A stretch of DNA of 64,000 nucleotides from Pseudoruegeria sp039972875 (GCA_039972875.1 JBDWMA010000006.1:150918-214917), one strand, 5' to 3'; shown: positions 54,909 through 64,000, counted from the first letter of the stretch. The notes: a model not told the origin generated them from the letters alone. Made by a program: numbers and translations.

Positions 54909-56786
54909 ATGACAAAAACACCCCCAACACAACAGGACACGCCCCTGCTTGGCCATGAATTGATTCAAAGCCAACTCAAACTGCTCGACAACTCTCCGGG
55001 TGTCTATCGCATGTTGGATCCACAGGGGCGCGTATTGTATGTCGGCAAGGCCCGAAGCTTAAAGAAACGAGTGTCCAACTACGCAAATACGCAAGGTCAT
55101 TCTGGACGTATCCTTAGAATGATCAGCGAAACGGCCTCGATGATGTTTCTCACCACCAGAACTGAAACCGAGGCTCTGCTGCTTGAGCAAAATTTGATCA
55201 AACAACTTAAACCCAAATACAATGTGTTGTTGCGGGATGATAAAAGCTTTCCCAGTATTCTTTTGCCAAAGAACCATAGCTTTCCACAAATTAAGAAACA
55301 TCGCGGCCGAAAGGCGGAAAAAGGAAATTATTACGGCCCCTTTGCCTCCGCCGGGGCCGTTAATCGAACCCTAAACCAACTGCAAAAAGTCTTTCTGCTG
55401 CGCAATTGTTCCGATTCAACATTCGAAAGCCGCACGCGACCCTGTCTTCAATATCAGATTAAGCGATGTGCAGCGCCCTGCGTTGGGCTCATCTCTGAGG
55501 CAGATTACGGCGCTCTGGTCAAAGATGCAGAACAGTTTCTGCAAGGACGTTCCACCAAAGTACAAGAAACGCTGGCCAGTGAAATGCAGATCGCCAGCGA
55601 TGCGATGGAGTTTGAACGTGCGGCTGCGTTGCGCGATCGCATTCACGCTCTAACCCATGTGCAATCTACGCAGGGCATCAATCCCCGTGGGGTTGCTGAG
55701 GCCGATGTGGTCGCGATCCACATGGAGGGCGGGCAGGCCTGCGTGCAGGTCTTTTTCATTCGCGCCCACCAAAACTGGGGCAACCGGGATTATTATCCGA
55801 AAACCGGATCAGGTGCTGAAATTCCGGAGGTTTTACAAGCCTTTTTGGGCCAATTTTACGACACAAAAACCCCGCCGCGTCAGATTCTGCTGTCCAACGA
55901 TATTGAAGATCGCGAATTACTAGAGGCCGCCCTATCGGAAAAAGCAGAACGCAAGGTTGAGATACTCATTCCACAACGTGGTGAAAAGGCCGAGTTAATC
56001 GCGGGAGCCCTGCGCAATGCCCGCGAAAGCCTTGCCCGCAAAATGTCCGAAACCGCAACCCAAACCCGGCTGTTGTCTGGTTTAGCAGAGGCATTTAACC
56101 TCGACGCCCCCCCGCAACGGATAGAAGTTTACGATAACTCTCATATTCAGGGCAGCAATGCGGTCGGCGGTATGATCGTTGCAGGCCCCGAAGGGTTCAT
56201 CAAAAGCCAATATCGGAAATTTAACATCAAGGGTGATGACCTGACGCCCGGTGATGATTTTGGCATGATGAAAGAGGTTCTTTCCCGCCGGTTTAAACGA
56301 TTGCAAAAAGAAGACCCTGACCGAAGTTCTGGTCAGTGGCCCGATTTGTTGCTCATTGATGGCGGCGCTGGTCAAGTCTCTGCTGTCGCAGAAATCATGG
56401 CGGAATATGGTGTCGAAGATATCCCGATGGTCGGCGTTGCAAAGGGCGAGGACCGCGACGCAGGCAAAGAAGAGTTTTATCGCCCCGGTGCGCGTCCCTT
56501 TGCCCTGCGCCATAATGATCCTGTGCTCTATTTTGTACAAAGGATGCGCGATGAGGTCCACCGTTTCGCAATCGGCACACATCGGGCGAAACGGTCCAAA
56601 GCAATCTCTGCGACACCACTTGATGATGTCCCGGGTGTCGGGGCATCGCGTAAAAGGGCTTTGCTGTCACACTTTGGCAGCGCCAAAGCCGTCGGGCGCG
56701 CAGGGTTGTCAGACTTAAAAGCCGTTGACGGAATATCAGACGCGCTTGCAGAAACACTTTATGACTTCTTCCATGATAAGGGCTGA
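54909..56786 (+). CDS. uvrC: Excinuclease ABC subunit C
   Basis: Makes the dual incisions in UvrABC nucleotide excision repair. The 625-residue protein contains the N-terminal GIY-YIG nuclease (GVYRMLDPQGRVLYVGKARS), a UVR UvrB-contact motif around ASDAMEFERAAALRDRI, the RNase H-like nuclease core (EVYDNSHIQGSNAVGGMIV, LLIDGGAGQVSA) and C-terminal helix-hairpin-helix repeats (DDVPGVGASRKRALL). The ATG at 54909 is preferred to an in-frame ATG 32 codons upstream, whose extension lacks family character. pgsA follows after 17 bp. Confidence 0.96.
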   Translation: MTKTPPTQQDTPLLGHELIQSQLKLLDNSPGVYRMLDPQGRVLYVGKARSLKKRVSNYANTQGHSGRILRMISETASMMFLTTRTETEALLLEQNLIKQLKPKYNVLLRDDKSFPSILLPKNHSFPQIKKHRGRKAEKGNYYGPFASAGAVNRTLNQLQKVFLLRNCSDSTFESRTRPCLQYQIKRCAAPCVGLISEADYGALVKDAEQFLQGRSTKVQETLASEMQIASDAMEFERAAALRDRIHALTHVQSTQGINPRGVAEADVVAIHMEGGQACVQVFFIRAHQNWGNRDYYPKTGSGAEIPEVLQAFLGQFYDTKTPPRQILLSNDIEDRELLEAALSEKAERKVEILIPQRGEKAELIAGALRNARESLARKMSETATQTRLLSGLAEAFNLDAPPQRIEVYDNSHIQGSNAVGGMIVAGPEGFIKSQYRKFNIKGDDLTPGDDFGMMKEVLSRRFKRLQKEDPDRSSGQWPDLLLIDGGAGQVSAVAEIMAEYGVEDIPMVGVAKGEDRDAGKEEFYRPGARPFALRHNDPVLYFVQRMRDEVHRFAIGTHRAKRSKAISATPLDDVPGVGASRKRALLSHFGSAKAVGRAGLSDLKAVDGISDALAETLYDFFHDKG

Positions 56787-56803
56787 CAGGGTAAGGATCG
56801 TTT

Positions 56804-57475
56804 ATGACATGGAACCTGCCTAATATTCTGACCGTTATTCGGTTACTCGCTGCACCTGCCCTTGGGCTGGTCTTCCTGGGACTCTCTGCACCATTCGCGG
56901 AATGGGTTGCTCTAATCCTGTTCGTTGGTGCCTCCATCACAGATTATGTGGATGGCTACCTGGCGCGGGCATGGAAACAAGAAAGCCGGTTTGGCGCCAT
57001 GCTTGACCCTATCGCGGACAAAGCAATGGTGATCATCGCGATCATGGTCCTTGCCGCGCTGACGGGCCTTAATGCGCTTGTATTGATCCCCTGTACCTTG
57101 ATCGTATTTCGCGAAGTTTTTGTATCTGGCCTGCGGGAATTCCTTGGCGATCAGGCCAAGCTGCTAAAGGTCACCAAACTGGCAAAATGGAAAACCACGA
57201 TCCAAATGGTGGCAATTTCAATCCTGCTGGCCCGCGCTTTGTTTGAGCATTATTTCTCCATGCAGGTCTTTGGCATGGATGACACCATGATCACCGCAGT
57301 GCTTGATGGCACTGAAGAAGATGTTCTGGGCATAGGCTGGAAACTAAACGCCACCATCGCCTGTTGGTATGCAGGCGTTGGCCTTCTTTGGGCTGCTGCT
57401 GGATTAACCGTCATTACGGGTTGGGACTATTTCGCAAAGGCCCTCCCCTTCCTCAGCGAGGAGAAATCACAATGA
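56804..57475 (+). CDS. pgsA: CDP-diacylglycerol-glycerol-3-phosphate 3-phosphatidyltransferase
   Basis: Inner-membrane enzyme forming phosphatidylglycerol phosphate. The CDP-alcohol phosphotransferase signature is complete: SITDYVDGYLAR, then FGAMLDPIADK, giving the four metal-binding Asp residues. Several hydrophobic segments follow in the 223-residue protein. It sits between uvrC and moaD, overlapping the latter by ATGA, an order common in this order of bacteria. Confidence 0.94.
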   Translation: MTWNLPNILTVIRLLAAPALGLVFLGLSAPFAEWVALILFVGASITDYVDGYLARAWKQESRFGAMLDPIADKAMVIIAIMVLAALTGLNALVLIPCTLIVFREVFVSGLREFLGDQAKLLKVTKLAKWKTTIQMVAISILLARALFEHYFSMQVFGMDDTMITAVLDGTEEDVLGIGWKLNATIACWYAGVGLLWAAAGLTVITGWDYFAKALPFLSEEKSQ

Positions 57476-57720
57476 TCGAAGTCGTCTATTTTGCATGGGT
57501 ACGCGAACGAATTGGCCTTCCCAAAGAACAGATTGAAACCTCTGCAACAACGGTTGCTGATCTGGTTGAGGAACTGAAACAACGCGAACCAAGGTATGAG
57601 GCCGCTTTTACTGACATCTCAGCTCTGCGTGTTGCATTAGATCAAGAGCTATCCGAATTTGATACGCCCCTTGCCGGCGTTCGCGAAGTCGCCTTTTTCC
57701 CCCCCATGACAGGCGGCTAA
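57472..57720 (+). CDS. moaD: Molybdopterin synthase small subunit
   Basis: Ubiquitin-like sulfur carrier of 82 residues that delivers sulfur for the molybdopterin dithiolene. It ends in the obligatory Gly-Gly (PPMTGG) that is activated by adenylation and thiocarboxylated. The ATG overlaps the pgsA stop (ATGA) with GAGGAG upstream. moaE, its partner subunit, starts 4 bp later. Confidence 0.95.
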   Translation: MIEVVYFAWVRERIGLPKEQIETSATTVADLVEELKQREPRYEAAFTDISALRVALDQELSEFDTPLAGVREVAFFPPMTGG

Positions 57721-57723
57721 TTC

Positions 57724-58167
57724 ATGGATGTCCGTATACAATCAGAAGCGTTTGATTTTGGCGCAGAAGCAAATACGTTTGCGTCCGGGCGGTTGAATGC
57801 TGGTGCAATTGTCACTTTTACGGGCGTGGTAAGAGACACCGATGGCCGTCTAAGCACGATGGAGATCGAGCACTACCCCGGCATGACAGAAAAAGCGATT
57901 GCCAGCATCACCGAAGGAGCCATTGAACGGTTTTCATTAGAGGATGCATTGGTCATTCATCGCCATGGATCATTGTCACCGGGTGACATGATTATGATGG
58001 TCGCCACTGCCGCCCCACATCGCGTGGATGCCTTTGATGCGGCTGAATTTCTGATGGATTACCTCAAATCTCGTGCCCCATTTTGGAAAAAAGAAATCAC
58101 GTCAGATGGGGCGAATTGGATCGCGAGCAAATCCGAAGATGAAGATGCCCTAGGTCGATGGAAGTAG
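57724..58167 (+). CDS. moaE: Molybdopterin synthase catalytic subunit
   Basis: Catalytic subunit that inserts two sulfurs from MoaD into precursor Z. The 147 residues show GAIVTFTGVVRD, the LEDALVIHRHGSLSPGD stretch binding the substrate, and the C-terminal APFWKKEITSDGANWI with the active-site Lys pair. It closes the pgsA-moaD-moaE run. Confidence 0.95.
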   Translation: MDVRIQSEAFDFGAEANTFASGRLNAGAIVTFTGVVRDTDGRLSTMEIEHYPGMTEKAIASITEGAIERFSLEDALVIHRHGSLSPGDMIMMVATAAPHRVDAFDAAEFLMDYLKSRAPFWKKEITSDGANWIASKSEDEDALGRWK

Positions 58168-58240
58168 CCCGCATCCTTTCGGGGATGTGCCAAGGGCATC
58201 GAGCAATAATCTGATCGACGACACATCCCTAAATATTCAA

Positions 58241-58265
58241 CTGTGCCGATGTTGAACCGGCACAG
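58241..58265 (-). terminator. Terminator of the TAXI-TRAP-usp operon
   Basis: CTGTGCCG pairs with CGGCACAG across a 9-base loop, 10 bp beyond the usp stop; on the minus strand it is followed by TTGAATATTT, a modest T-rich tail. Confidence 0.6.
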
Positions 58266-58274
58266 CCTCTTTGC

Positions 58275-58706
58275 TTAGCGAACCACGTAGACGGAACATT
58301 CGGAGTGGCGCACAACGCGGGCTGCGTTTGGACCAAGTAAGTAATCTTTGAAATCCGGCCGATGCGCTCCAATCACAATGAGGTCTGCCTTGGCCAATTG
58401 AGCCGCCTTTAGAACCTCTTCGTAAACACTCCCGACAGCCACGACATGCCGCACAGACGCGTTGGCCTCAGCGCCAATGGCTTTTACAACCATATTGTTG
58501 AGGTATTTACCCGCCCCATCTTTTGCGGATTTAACATCGTGATCCTTAAAATAGGCCCCCACCACCGACGCACCAAAATCAGGCACGACAGTGATGATAT
58601 CCAGTTGGGCCCCGTCGGGATCCGCCATCTTTTTGGCCTGAGCCACAACTTTGGAATCCTCGTCGGCACGGTTGATGTCGACTGCACACAGAATTGTTTG
58701 GGTCAT
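58275..58706 (-). CDS. Universal stress protein (UspA fold), coupled to the TRAP transporter
   Basis: A 143-residue single-domain Usp protein. The C-terminal GAHRPDFKDYLLGPNAARVVRHSECSVYVVR segment fits the G2xG9xG(S/T/N) nucleotide-binding pattern, with Asn in place of Ser, and AVDIN stands near the N-terminus, so ATP binding is likely. Its ATG overlaps the TRAP permease stop as ATGA, giving strong coupling. UspA proteins encoded with TRAP transporters are known; TeaD modulates the ectoine transporter TeaABC in Halomonas, and a similar role is inferred here. Confidence 0.88.
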   Translation of the reverse strand: MTQTILCAVDINRADEDSKVVAQAKKMADPDGAQLDIITVVPDFGASVVGAYFKDHDVKSAKDGAGKYLNNMVVKAIGAEANASVRHVVAVGSVYEEVLKAAQLAKADLIVIGAHRPDFKDYLLGPNAARVVRHSECSVYVVR

Positions 58707-61315
58707 GCGATTTCTCCTACTTTCATGGCAGGAACAGCCCGGCGTCGTTGTAGGACTGCAATTAAGGCAAGCAGGGCAAGCGCTGGGAACCAGATTAGCT
58801 CTTTCGGTAACTGATCCGATGCCGCCTGTACCTTGGTGATTGAAACGACATCATCACCGTAGAAATCAAACGAGGACAACGCATCCGCCAGATCAGAGCC
58901 AAACCCTGGTTCATCAAGTTGTTGCACGTCTCCGTCCGGAATAAGGATGATACCCAGTTTACTCAGGCGCGCATCAACGCCGTCCACGTCCGGGACGATC
59001 AACGGTACGGTCACATCCTTCATTGCGAACGTATCGAAGTCTGGGCCAGAAATAACGGTCCGTAGTGTACTGCCCGGTTCTGCATTTGCGAGCGTTTCAC
59101 TAAAGGCGGCTGGTTCAATCTCATCAAATGGAGGTTGGATTTGGTTCATAAAGTACCCAGGACGGAACAACGCAAATGCGATGATCAGCATGACAACCGT
59201 TTCCCAAATACGGTTTTTGGTGAGCCACCAGCCCATTGATGCTGCAGTAAACACGAGGATACCAATGGTCGAGACAATGAACACGATCACGCCCTGCACC
59301 CAAGTTACATCGATCAACAATAAGTCGGTGTTAAAGATAAACACAAAGGGCAGCGCCACAGTTCGCAGGCTATAAAAGAACGCCGTGAAGCCGGTCCTGA
59401 TTGCATCGCCACCAGACACCGCTGCCGCAGCAAAGCTCGCAAGCCCCACCGGCGGCGTCACATCCGCCATGATCCCAAAGTAAAACACAAATAGGTGCAC
59501 CGCGATAAGAGGCACAATCAGACCGGATTGCGCGCCAAGTTCGACGACAACCGCGACCATCAAGGAGGAAACCACGATATAGTTCGCCGTGGTCGGCAGC
59601 CCCATACCAAGGATCAAGGATAAGATCGCAACGAAAATCAGCATCAGAATCAAATTGCCGCCTGAAAGGTATTCGACAAAATCAGCCATCACTTGACCGA
59701 TCCCGGTCAGAGAGACCGTCCCAACAATGATACCCGCGGTTGCCGTCGCAAGGCCGATCCCAATCATGTTCCGTGCACCATCGATCATACCATCGATCAG
59801 ATCCACGCCACCTTCATATAGATTGGCAATGGCGTTATCCTCGCCCCGGAAGAACGCCTTTAGCGTTTTCTGGGTCAGTAAGATGCCGAACAGCAAAAAG
59901 GTTGCCCAAAACGCGGACAAGCCGGGTGATTTGCGTTCAATCATTAAGAAGTACACAAGCACGATGATCGGCAGAAGATAGTAAAGACCAGACTTATAAA
60001 TCTTTGCCAAGTCGGGCAGTTCAACAACCTCAGCATTTGGGTCATCCGCCTCTAGGTCATCGGCTTGCGAAGCCAAATATATCAGTCCAACATAGACCAG
60101 TCCGAGCAATGCCGCGAGAACCCAGCCGGATCCATCTGGGAACATCGAAGTCACAAAACGCACAGGGAATTGTGTCGTATAACACAGCAACGCAAAGCCT
60201 GCGAAAAAACCAAACATCCCAATGACGGTGTTGAACAGGTTCACCACTTTGTTGCCAATGGTCGGCATGTTATTTTTTACCGCTTCAAGATGAACGATGT
60301 AGACCAACGCGATATAAGAGATGATCGCGGGCAAGAAGGCGTGGGTGATGACTTCAACGTAAGAAATACCGACATATTCCACCATAAGGAAAGCCGCAGC
60401 CCCCATGACTGGTGGCATGATCTGGCCGTTGACCGAGGAGGCCACTTCGACCGACCCGGCTTTCTCAGCAGAGAAGCCCACACGTTTCATGAGAGGAATA
60501 GTAAACGTCCCGGTTGTCACAACGTTGGCGATGGATGATCCCGAGATCAGGCCCGTTGCAGCAGAGCCTACCACAGCTGCTTTGGCCGGGCCACCGCGCA
60601 GGTGGCCAAGGGCGCCAAAGGCCATTTTGATAAAGTAGTTGCCCGCGCCTGCCTTATCCAGAAGAGCGCCAAACAGAACAAACAAAAACACAAAACGTGT
60701 CGACACCCCCAACGCGATCCCGAACACACCTTCGGAGGTGATCCACATATGGCTCATGGCTTTGCGCACAGAAGCGCCCGCCCAGCGAATTTGATCCGGG
60801 ATAAATTCTGACGAACCAAAAAAGACATAACCCAAAAAGACAACGGCCAAGAGCACCATGATCGGCCCAAGCGTGCGATAAGCTGCGATAAACAGGAAGA
60901 CCAAACCTAAGACACTGAAATAGGCATCTGTCGTATCTGCAAGCCCGCCATTCCCAACGATTTTGTCGTAAAAGAAATAGCCATAGAGTGCTAAAAACGC
61001 GCCCCCAACTCCTAAGATCCAATCATACCAGGGGATAAAGTCACGCGGGCTATTCTTAAATAACGGGTAGGCCATGGCCGAAAGGAAGATTGCAAATGCC
61101 AGATGGATCTGCCGTGAATTGTTGATTAAATCTCCAGGCAGAACATAAGGCCCAATAGGAGAAGCTAAGAGCACTTGGAAACATGACCACAGCAATGCGG
61201 TGATTGCGATCATTTTACCAACTGCGCCGGTCGGGCTTCTGGCACCACTGTCGCTGGCTGCAACTAGCTCCTGAAGTTCTTCTTCGCTAAGTGCGCGATT
61301 CTCTGAAGTCGTCAT
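58703..61315 (-). CDS. TRAP transporter permease, fused small and large subunits (TAXI type)
   Basis: An 870-residue inner-membrane protein with roughly 18 or more hydrophobic segments, joining the DctQ-like and DctM-like subunits, as usual for TAXI systems. LRGGPAKAAVVGSAATGLISGSS and the downstream ILGMGLPTTANYIV are the conserved DctM motifs. It uses an ion gradient to take up an organic acid or amino compound, which cannot be named from sequence. AGGGGG precedes the ATG. It follows its binding-protein gene by 92 bp and overlaps usp. Confidence 0.94.
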   Translation of the reverse strand: MTTSENRALSEEELQELVAASDSGARSPTGAVGKMIAITALLWSCFQVLLASPIGPYVLPGDLINNSRQIHLAFAIFLSAMAYPLFKNSPRDFIPWYDWILGVGGAFLALYGYFFYDKIVGNGGLADTTDAYFSVLGLVFLFIAAYRTLGPIMVLLAVVFLGYVFFGSSEFIPDQIRWAGASVRKAMSHMWITSEGVFGIALGVSTRFVFLFVLFGALLDKAGAGNYFIKMAFGALGHLRGGPAKAAVVGSAATGLISGSSIANVVTTGTFTIPLMKRVGFSAEKAGSVEVASSVNGQIMPPVMGAAAFLMVEYVGISYVEVITHAFLPAIISYIALVYIVHLEAVKNNMPTIGNKVVNLFNTVIGMFGFFAGFALLCYTTQFPVRFVTSMFPDGSGWVLAALLGLVYVGLIYLASQADDLEADDPNAEVVELPDLAKIYKSGLYYLLPIIVLVYFLMIERKSPGLSAFWATFLLFGILLTQKTLKAFFRGEDNAIANLYEGGVDLIDGMIDGARNMIGIGLATATAGIIVGTVSLTGIGQVMADFVEYLSGGNLILMLIFVAILSLILGMGLPTTANYIVVSSLMVAVVVELGAQSGLIVPLIAVHLFVFYFGIMADVTPPVGLASFAAAAVSGGDAIRTGFTAFFYSLRTVALPFVFIFNTDLLLIDVTWVQGVIVFIVSTIGILVFTAASMGWWLTKNRIWETVVMLIIAFALFRPGYFMNQIQPPFDEIEPAAFSETLANAEPGSTLRTVISGPDFDTFAMKDVTVPLIVPDVDGVDARLSKLGIILIPDGDVQQLDEPGFGSDLADALSSFDFYGDDVVSITKVQAASDQLPKELIWFPALALLALIAVLQRRRAVPAMKVGEIA

Positions 61316-61407
61316 ATGTCCCCCTGTCGCCGTTTCTGGCTGACCATTTTTAATGTTCGAGGGCGGTGATTACCCGCCCCCGATAGGTCTTTCGTAAACC
61401 TTTAGGC

Positions 61408-62376
61408 TTACTCAATCAGGCCGGCTTCTTTGTAGTACTTTGCTGCGCCATCATGCAGAGGAGCGGACAAACCCGCGGACGCCATTTCTGCAGGATCAAG
61501 GTTTGCAAACGCTGGGTGAAGGCTGCGGAAATCGTCGATGTTGTCAAAAACGGATTTCACAAGCGTATAAACCACTTCTTCGGACACATCAGCGGAACTT
61601 ACGAAAGTCGCCCCAACGCCGAATGTTGTCACGTCATCATCGTTACCACGGTACATACCACCTGGGATGGTTGCAGTCCGATAGAACGAGTTGTCCGCAA
61701 TCAATTGATCAACGGCTTCACCGGTCACTTCAACCAGTACGGAATCACAAGCTGTTGTGGCCTCAGAGATGGACCCTGATGGGTGACCAACAGTGTAAAC
61801 CATAGCATCAATCTGGTTATCGCAGAGTGCAGCAGACTGCTCCGCAGCTTTCAGCTCTGTCGCCAAGCTGAAATCGTCCGTTGTCCATCCCAAAGTTTCC
61901 ATCAGGACTTCCATTGTACCGCGCTGCCCAGATCCTGGGTTACCGATATTCACACGCTTGCCTTTTAGATCAGCAAACGAAGTGATGCCTGCATCTGCGC
62001 GTGCCACAACTGTAAAGGGTTCTGGATGGACAGAAAAGACCGCCCGCAAACCTTCAAATGCACCATCGTCTTCGAAACGGGATGTTCCGTTAAAAGCATG
62101 ATACTGCCAGTCAGACTGCGCCACACCAAATTCCAGCTCACCTTCACGAACGGTTTTGATGTTGTAAACAGAACCGCCAGTTGATTCGACAGAGCAACGT
62201 ACTCCATGATCTTTGCGGCCCTTATTTACCAAACGGCAAATCGCTCCACCTGTTGGGTAATAAACACCAGTTACTCCGCCAGTACCGATTGTAATGAACT
62301 CTTCTGCATATGCAGCCGGGGCCATCATGGCGACAGCCGCAACTGCGGTGAGTGATGTTTTAAATTTAGCGTTCAT
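61408..62376 (-). CDS. TAXI-family TRAP transporter substrate-binding protein (copy 2)
   Basis: Periplasmic partner of the permease encoded immediately downstream. The 322 residues start with a signal peptide (AAYA-EE near residue 24) and continue with the same FITIGTGGVTGVYYPTGGAI hallmark as copy 1; the two align without gaps at about three-quarters identity by eye, differing mostly in surface segments of the second half. GGGAG lies upstream of the ATG. As first gene of the operon it likely carries the promoter. Confidence 0.94.
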   Translation of the reverse strand: MNAKFKTSLTAVAAVAMMAPAAYAEEFITIGTGGVTGVYYPTGGAICRLVNKGRKDHGVRCSVESTGGSVYNIKTVREGELEFGVAQSDWQYHAFNGTSRFEDDGAFEGLRAVFSVHPEPFTVVARADAGITSFADLKGKRVNIGNPGSGQRGTMEVLMETLGWTTDDFSLATELKAAEQSAALCDNQIDAMVYTVGHPSGSISEATTACDSVLVEVTGEAVDQLIADNSFYRTATIPGGMYRGNDDDVTTFGVGATFVSSADVSEEVVYTLVKSVFDNIDDFRSLHPAFANLDPAEMASAGLSAPLHDGAAKYYKEAGLIE

Positions 62377-62874
62377 TGTAATGTAATCTCCCTAGACGCT
62401 TTGGCCGCCTCTTCATGTAAAGTTTAACATGAGCGCGATCCTAATTTTGAACATCCGATTTCTAAAAACGGAATGCCGCTTTAATAATTAAGCCTATGTA
62501 AGTTCTTTATGTTAGCGAAATTTCCGACTTCTCGGACATTCCGTTGCGGAACGAATAAAGATAGCTATTCATGAATTTATTGAACAATATTAAGAACAGA
62601 ATGCTTGACTGCGGATTTCACCCGGTAACCTATTTCGGTTTATGACATGAAATTTTGGCAAGATATAACCAAGAAAACAATGACATGCCAAAGGAATTAC
62701 TTGCCACAAATGGGTAACTGAGGATGCCTGCCAACATCAGTGACCCTATTGATCGGTCAATAAATAATTTGGGGCGGCCAATGGGTCTTGAATAACCTAA
62801 GGGGACCAAGCATCCTCTCAATTGGTGCCTGTATCTCTAATACAGTTCATATTGTCGACTTGCGCGGAGCCTTG
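62377..62874. other. Divergent control region of the TAXI-TRAP operon and a LysR gene
   Basis: About 500 AT-rich bases with no convincing gene. TCATGT-AAAGTTTA-ACATGA (62413-62432) is a 6-8-6 inverted repeat 37 bp upstream of the TAXI start and could be an operator. A further imperfect dyad, CATTCCGTTGCGGAACG, lies near 62539-62555. The length and position fit LysR-type control of the divergent transporter operon. Confidence 0.45.
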
Positions 62875-63789
62875 ATGAATACCCGAATAACTCTAAAGCA
62901 ATTAGAAACGCTTTATTGGATTGTAGAACTTGGAACATTTGAAAAGGCAGCCTCCCAGCTGTTTGCAACGCAATCGGCTGTGTCTAAACGGATGCAAGAA
63001 CTAGAGCGTGGAGTTGGAATAGAAATTTTCAATCGCTACCACCGCGGTGCCAAACTAACCAGCAAAGGCGAGGAACTTTATGATATTGCCAAGAAAATGC
63101 TCTTGCTCCACGATCAGATCCTCGAGATGCGTAGCACCGAGTGCCTACACCATAGATCCTTGAAAATCGGTGTGACGGATCTCGTTACCACAACATGGTT
63201 TTCGCAATTCGTTACTGAAACACGCGACCGTTTCCCCCAAGTGAGACTAGAGCCAAAAGTCGCCATGGACTCCGAATTACTCAATGATTTAGAGCAGGAT
63301 AAACTTGATCTGATCATCATCCCGGAAACACCGACTTTACCTGAATATACATCAGTCCCGATCGAAAGCGTACCAAATCACTGGATCGCCAAAACAGGAT
63401 ATTTCAATCTAAAGGCCCCGATCCGACACAGAGATTTTTCAGATTTTACCGTTTTAGTACAAGGCCAACTATCTGGATCCAGCGTGTATCTAAATAAATG
63501 GCTTAAAAATCGTGGCGTTACCTTTCCAGATACGTTGGTCTGTGACTCCATGTCCGCCCTTCTTGGGCTTACCGTGGCAGGTCTGGGAGTCACTTACCTT
63601 CCGTTTCCTTTATGTCGTCAATTGGTTGAAAACGGAATACTCGAAATCATTCAAACAGAAGTCCCATTACCTCCCGTGCCCTATGTGGCAATATACCGGC
63701 AAGATCGACCACTTTCCCTTGTTCAAGAAATTGCTGATATTGCGGTGTCCAGCTCCGACTTTACCAGGCATTTTCCAGCTGTATTTTAA
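62875..63789 (+). CDS. LysR-family transcriptional regulator
   Basis: A 304-residue regulator with a standard N-terminal helix-turn-helix (FEKAASQLFATQSAVSKRMQ) and an effector-binding domain. The ATG at 62875 (MNTRITLKQLETLYW) is the typical family start, preceded by GGAG; the frame is open for 29 more codons but those look non-coding. It is divergent from the TAXI-TRAP-usp operon, so it probably controls that uptake system, sensing its substrate or a product. The Gln/Thr at the ligand loop do not identify the effector. Confidence 0.9.
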   Translation: MNTRITLKQLETLYWIVELGTFEKAASQLFATQSAVSKRMQELERGVGIEIFNRYHRGAKLTSKGEELYDIAKKMLLLHDQILEMRSTECLHHRSLKIGVTDLVTTTWFSQFVTETRDRFPQVRLEPKVAMDSELLNDLEQDKLDLIIIPETPTLPEYTSVPIESVPNHWIAKTGYFNLKAPIRHRDFSDFTVLVQGQLSGSSVYLNKWLKNRGVTFPDTLVCDSMSALLGLTVAGLGVTYLPFPLCRQLVENGILEIIQTEVPLPPVPYVAIYRQDRPLSLVQEIADIAVSSSDFTRHFPAVF

Positions 63790-63912
63790 CAAGAGTTTAG
63801 TCCCGGCCTTAACCCTTCGCATTCTTCAATCTATGACTGACAGATCGGGAGATTGCCCAACAGAAGATGGTGATTATGCCATCTAACTTATTGATAAGTA
63901 TTCTGATATATT

Positions 63913-63989
<77 letters not shown>

Positions 63990-64000
63990 CCATATTGGTA

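Overview
The window reads as chromosomal DNA of an alphaproteobacterium of the order Rhodobacterales, most likely the marine Roseobacter group. Pointers are a TAXI-type TRAP transporter with a fused permease, the order uvrC-pgsA-moaD-moaE, overlapping pabB/pabC, divergent oxyR/katG, a HemP protein with its usual uncharacterised partner, a monomeric NADP isocitrate dehydrogenase, and an initiator tRNA with the A29:U41 pair known from alphaproteobacteria. Base composition is moderate in GC and fairly even, with a more AT-rich stretch near 30.8-32.4 kb. I cannot name the genus. No insertion sequence, integrase, CRISPR array, rRNA or prophage is visible.

Layout. 1-2 kb: a copper ATPase (cut by the left edge) behind a textbook CueR-type promoter. 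2-5.2 kb: transaldolase, a LysR regulator and an RNA methyltransferase. 5.5-8.6 kb: isocitrate dehydrogenase and an ArsR/SRPBCC pair. 8.8-12.9 kb: katG, oxyR and a persulfide-dioxygenase-like metallo-hydrolase. 13-19.3 kb: carB, a CPBP membrane protein, pabB and pabC. 19.4-30.6 kb: a complete glycogen operon, glgP-glgB-glgC-glgA-glgX-pgm, with a LacI-type palindrome upstream. 30.7-32.4 kb: tRNA-Gly followed by a lone gene that fuses an ABC-type ATPase to a TOPRIM/DUF4435-like domain, resembling a merged PARIS (AriA-AriB) defence protein. 32.5-38.9 kb: an ABC exporter, an acyl-CoA synthetase, and a glycerophosphodiesterase overlapping a phospholipase-A2-like secreted protein. 39-43.4 kb: a sulfotransferase and three glycosyltransferase-type genes, one with a probable CTG start and a C-terminal methyltransferase-like domain. 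43.5-45 kb: small membrane proteins and HemP. 45.3-48.6 kb: a TAXI binding protein and RpiR regulator, divergent from a class III aminotransferase across twin palindromes. 48.6-54.6 kb: GlpR-type half sites, glpD, glpK, an S49 peptidase, a 54-residue Cys-rich protein, a calcium/sodium antiporter and a short-chain reductase. 54.9-58.2 kb: uvrC, pgsA, moaD, moaE. 58.3-63.8 kb: a second TAXI-TRAP transporter with a translationally coupled UspA protein, and a LysR regulator. The window ends in the initiator tRNA.

How it fits together. Glycogen synthesis and breakdown form one transcription unit linked to glucose-1-phosphate through pgm. Glycerol-3-phosphate use (glpD, glpK) and phospholipid turnover (the GDPD and PLA2-like pair) are both present, pointing to use of membrane lipid or glycerol. 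Two closely similar TAXI binding proteins lie about 15 kb apart, but only one has a permease beside it. The strongest candidate for a poorly described system is the single-gene ATPase-TOPRIM protein at 30.9-32.4 kb.
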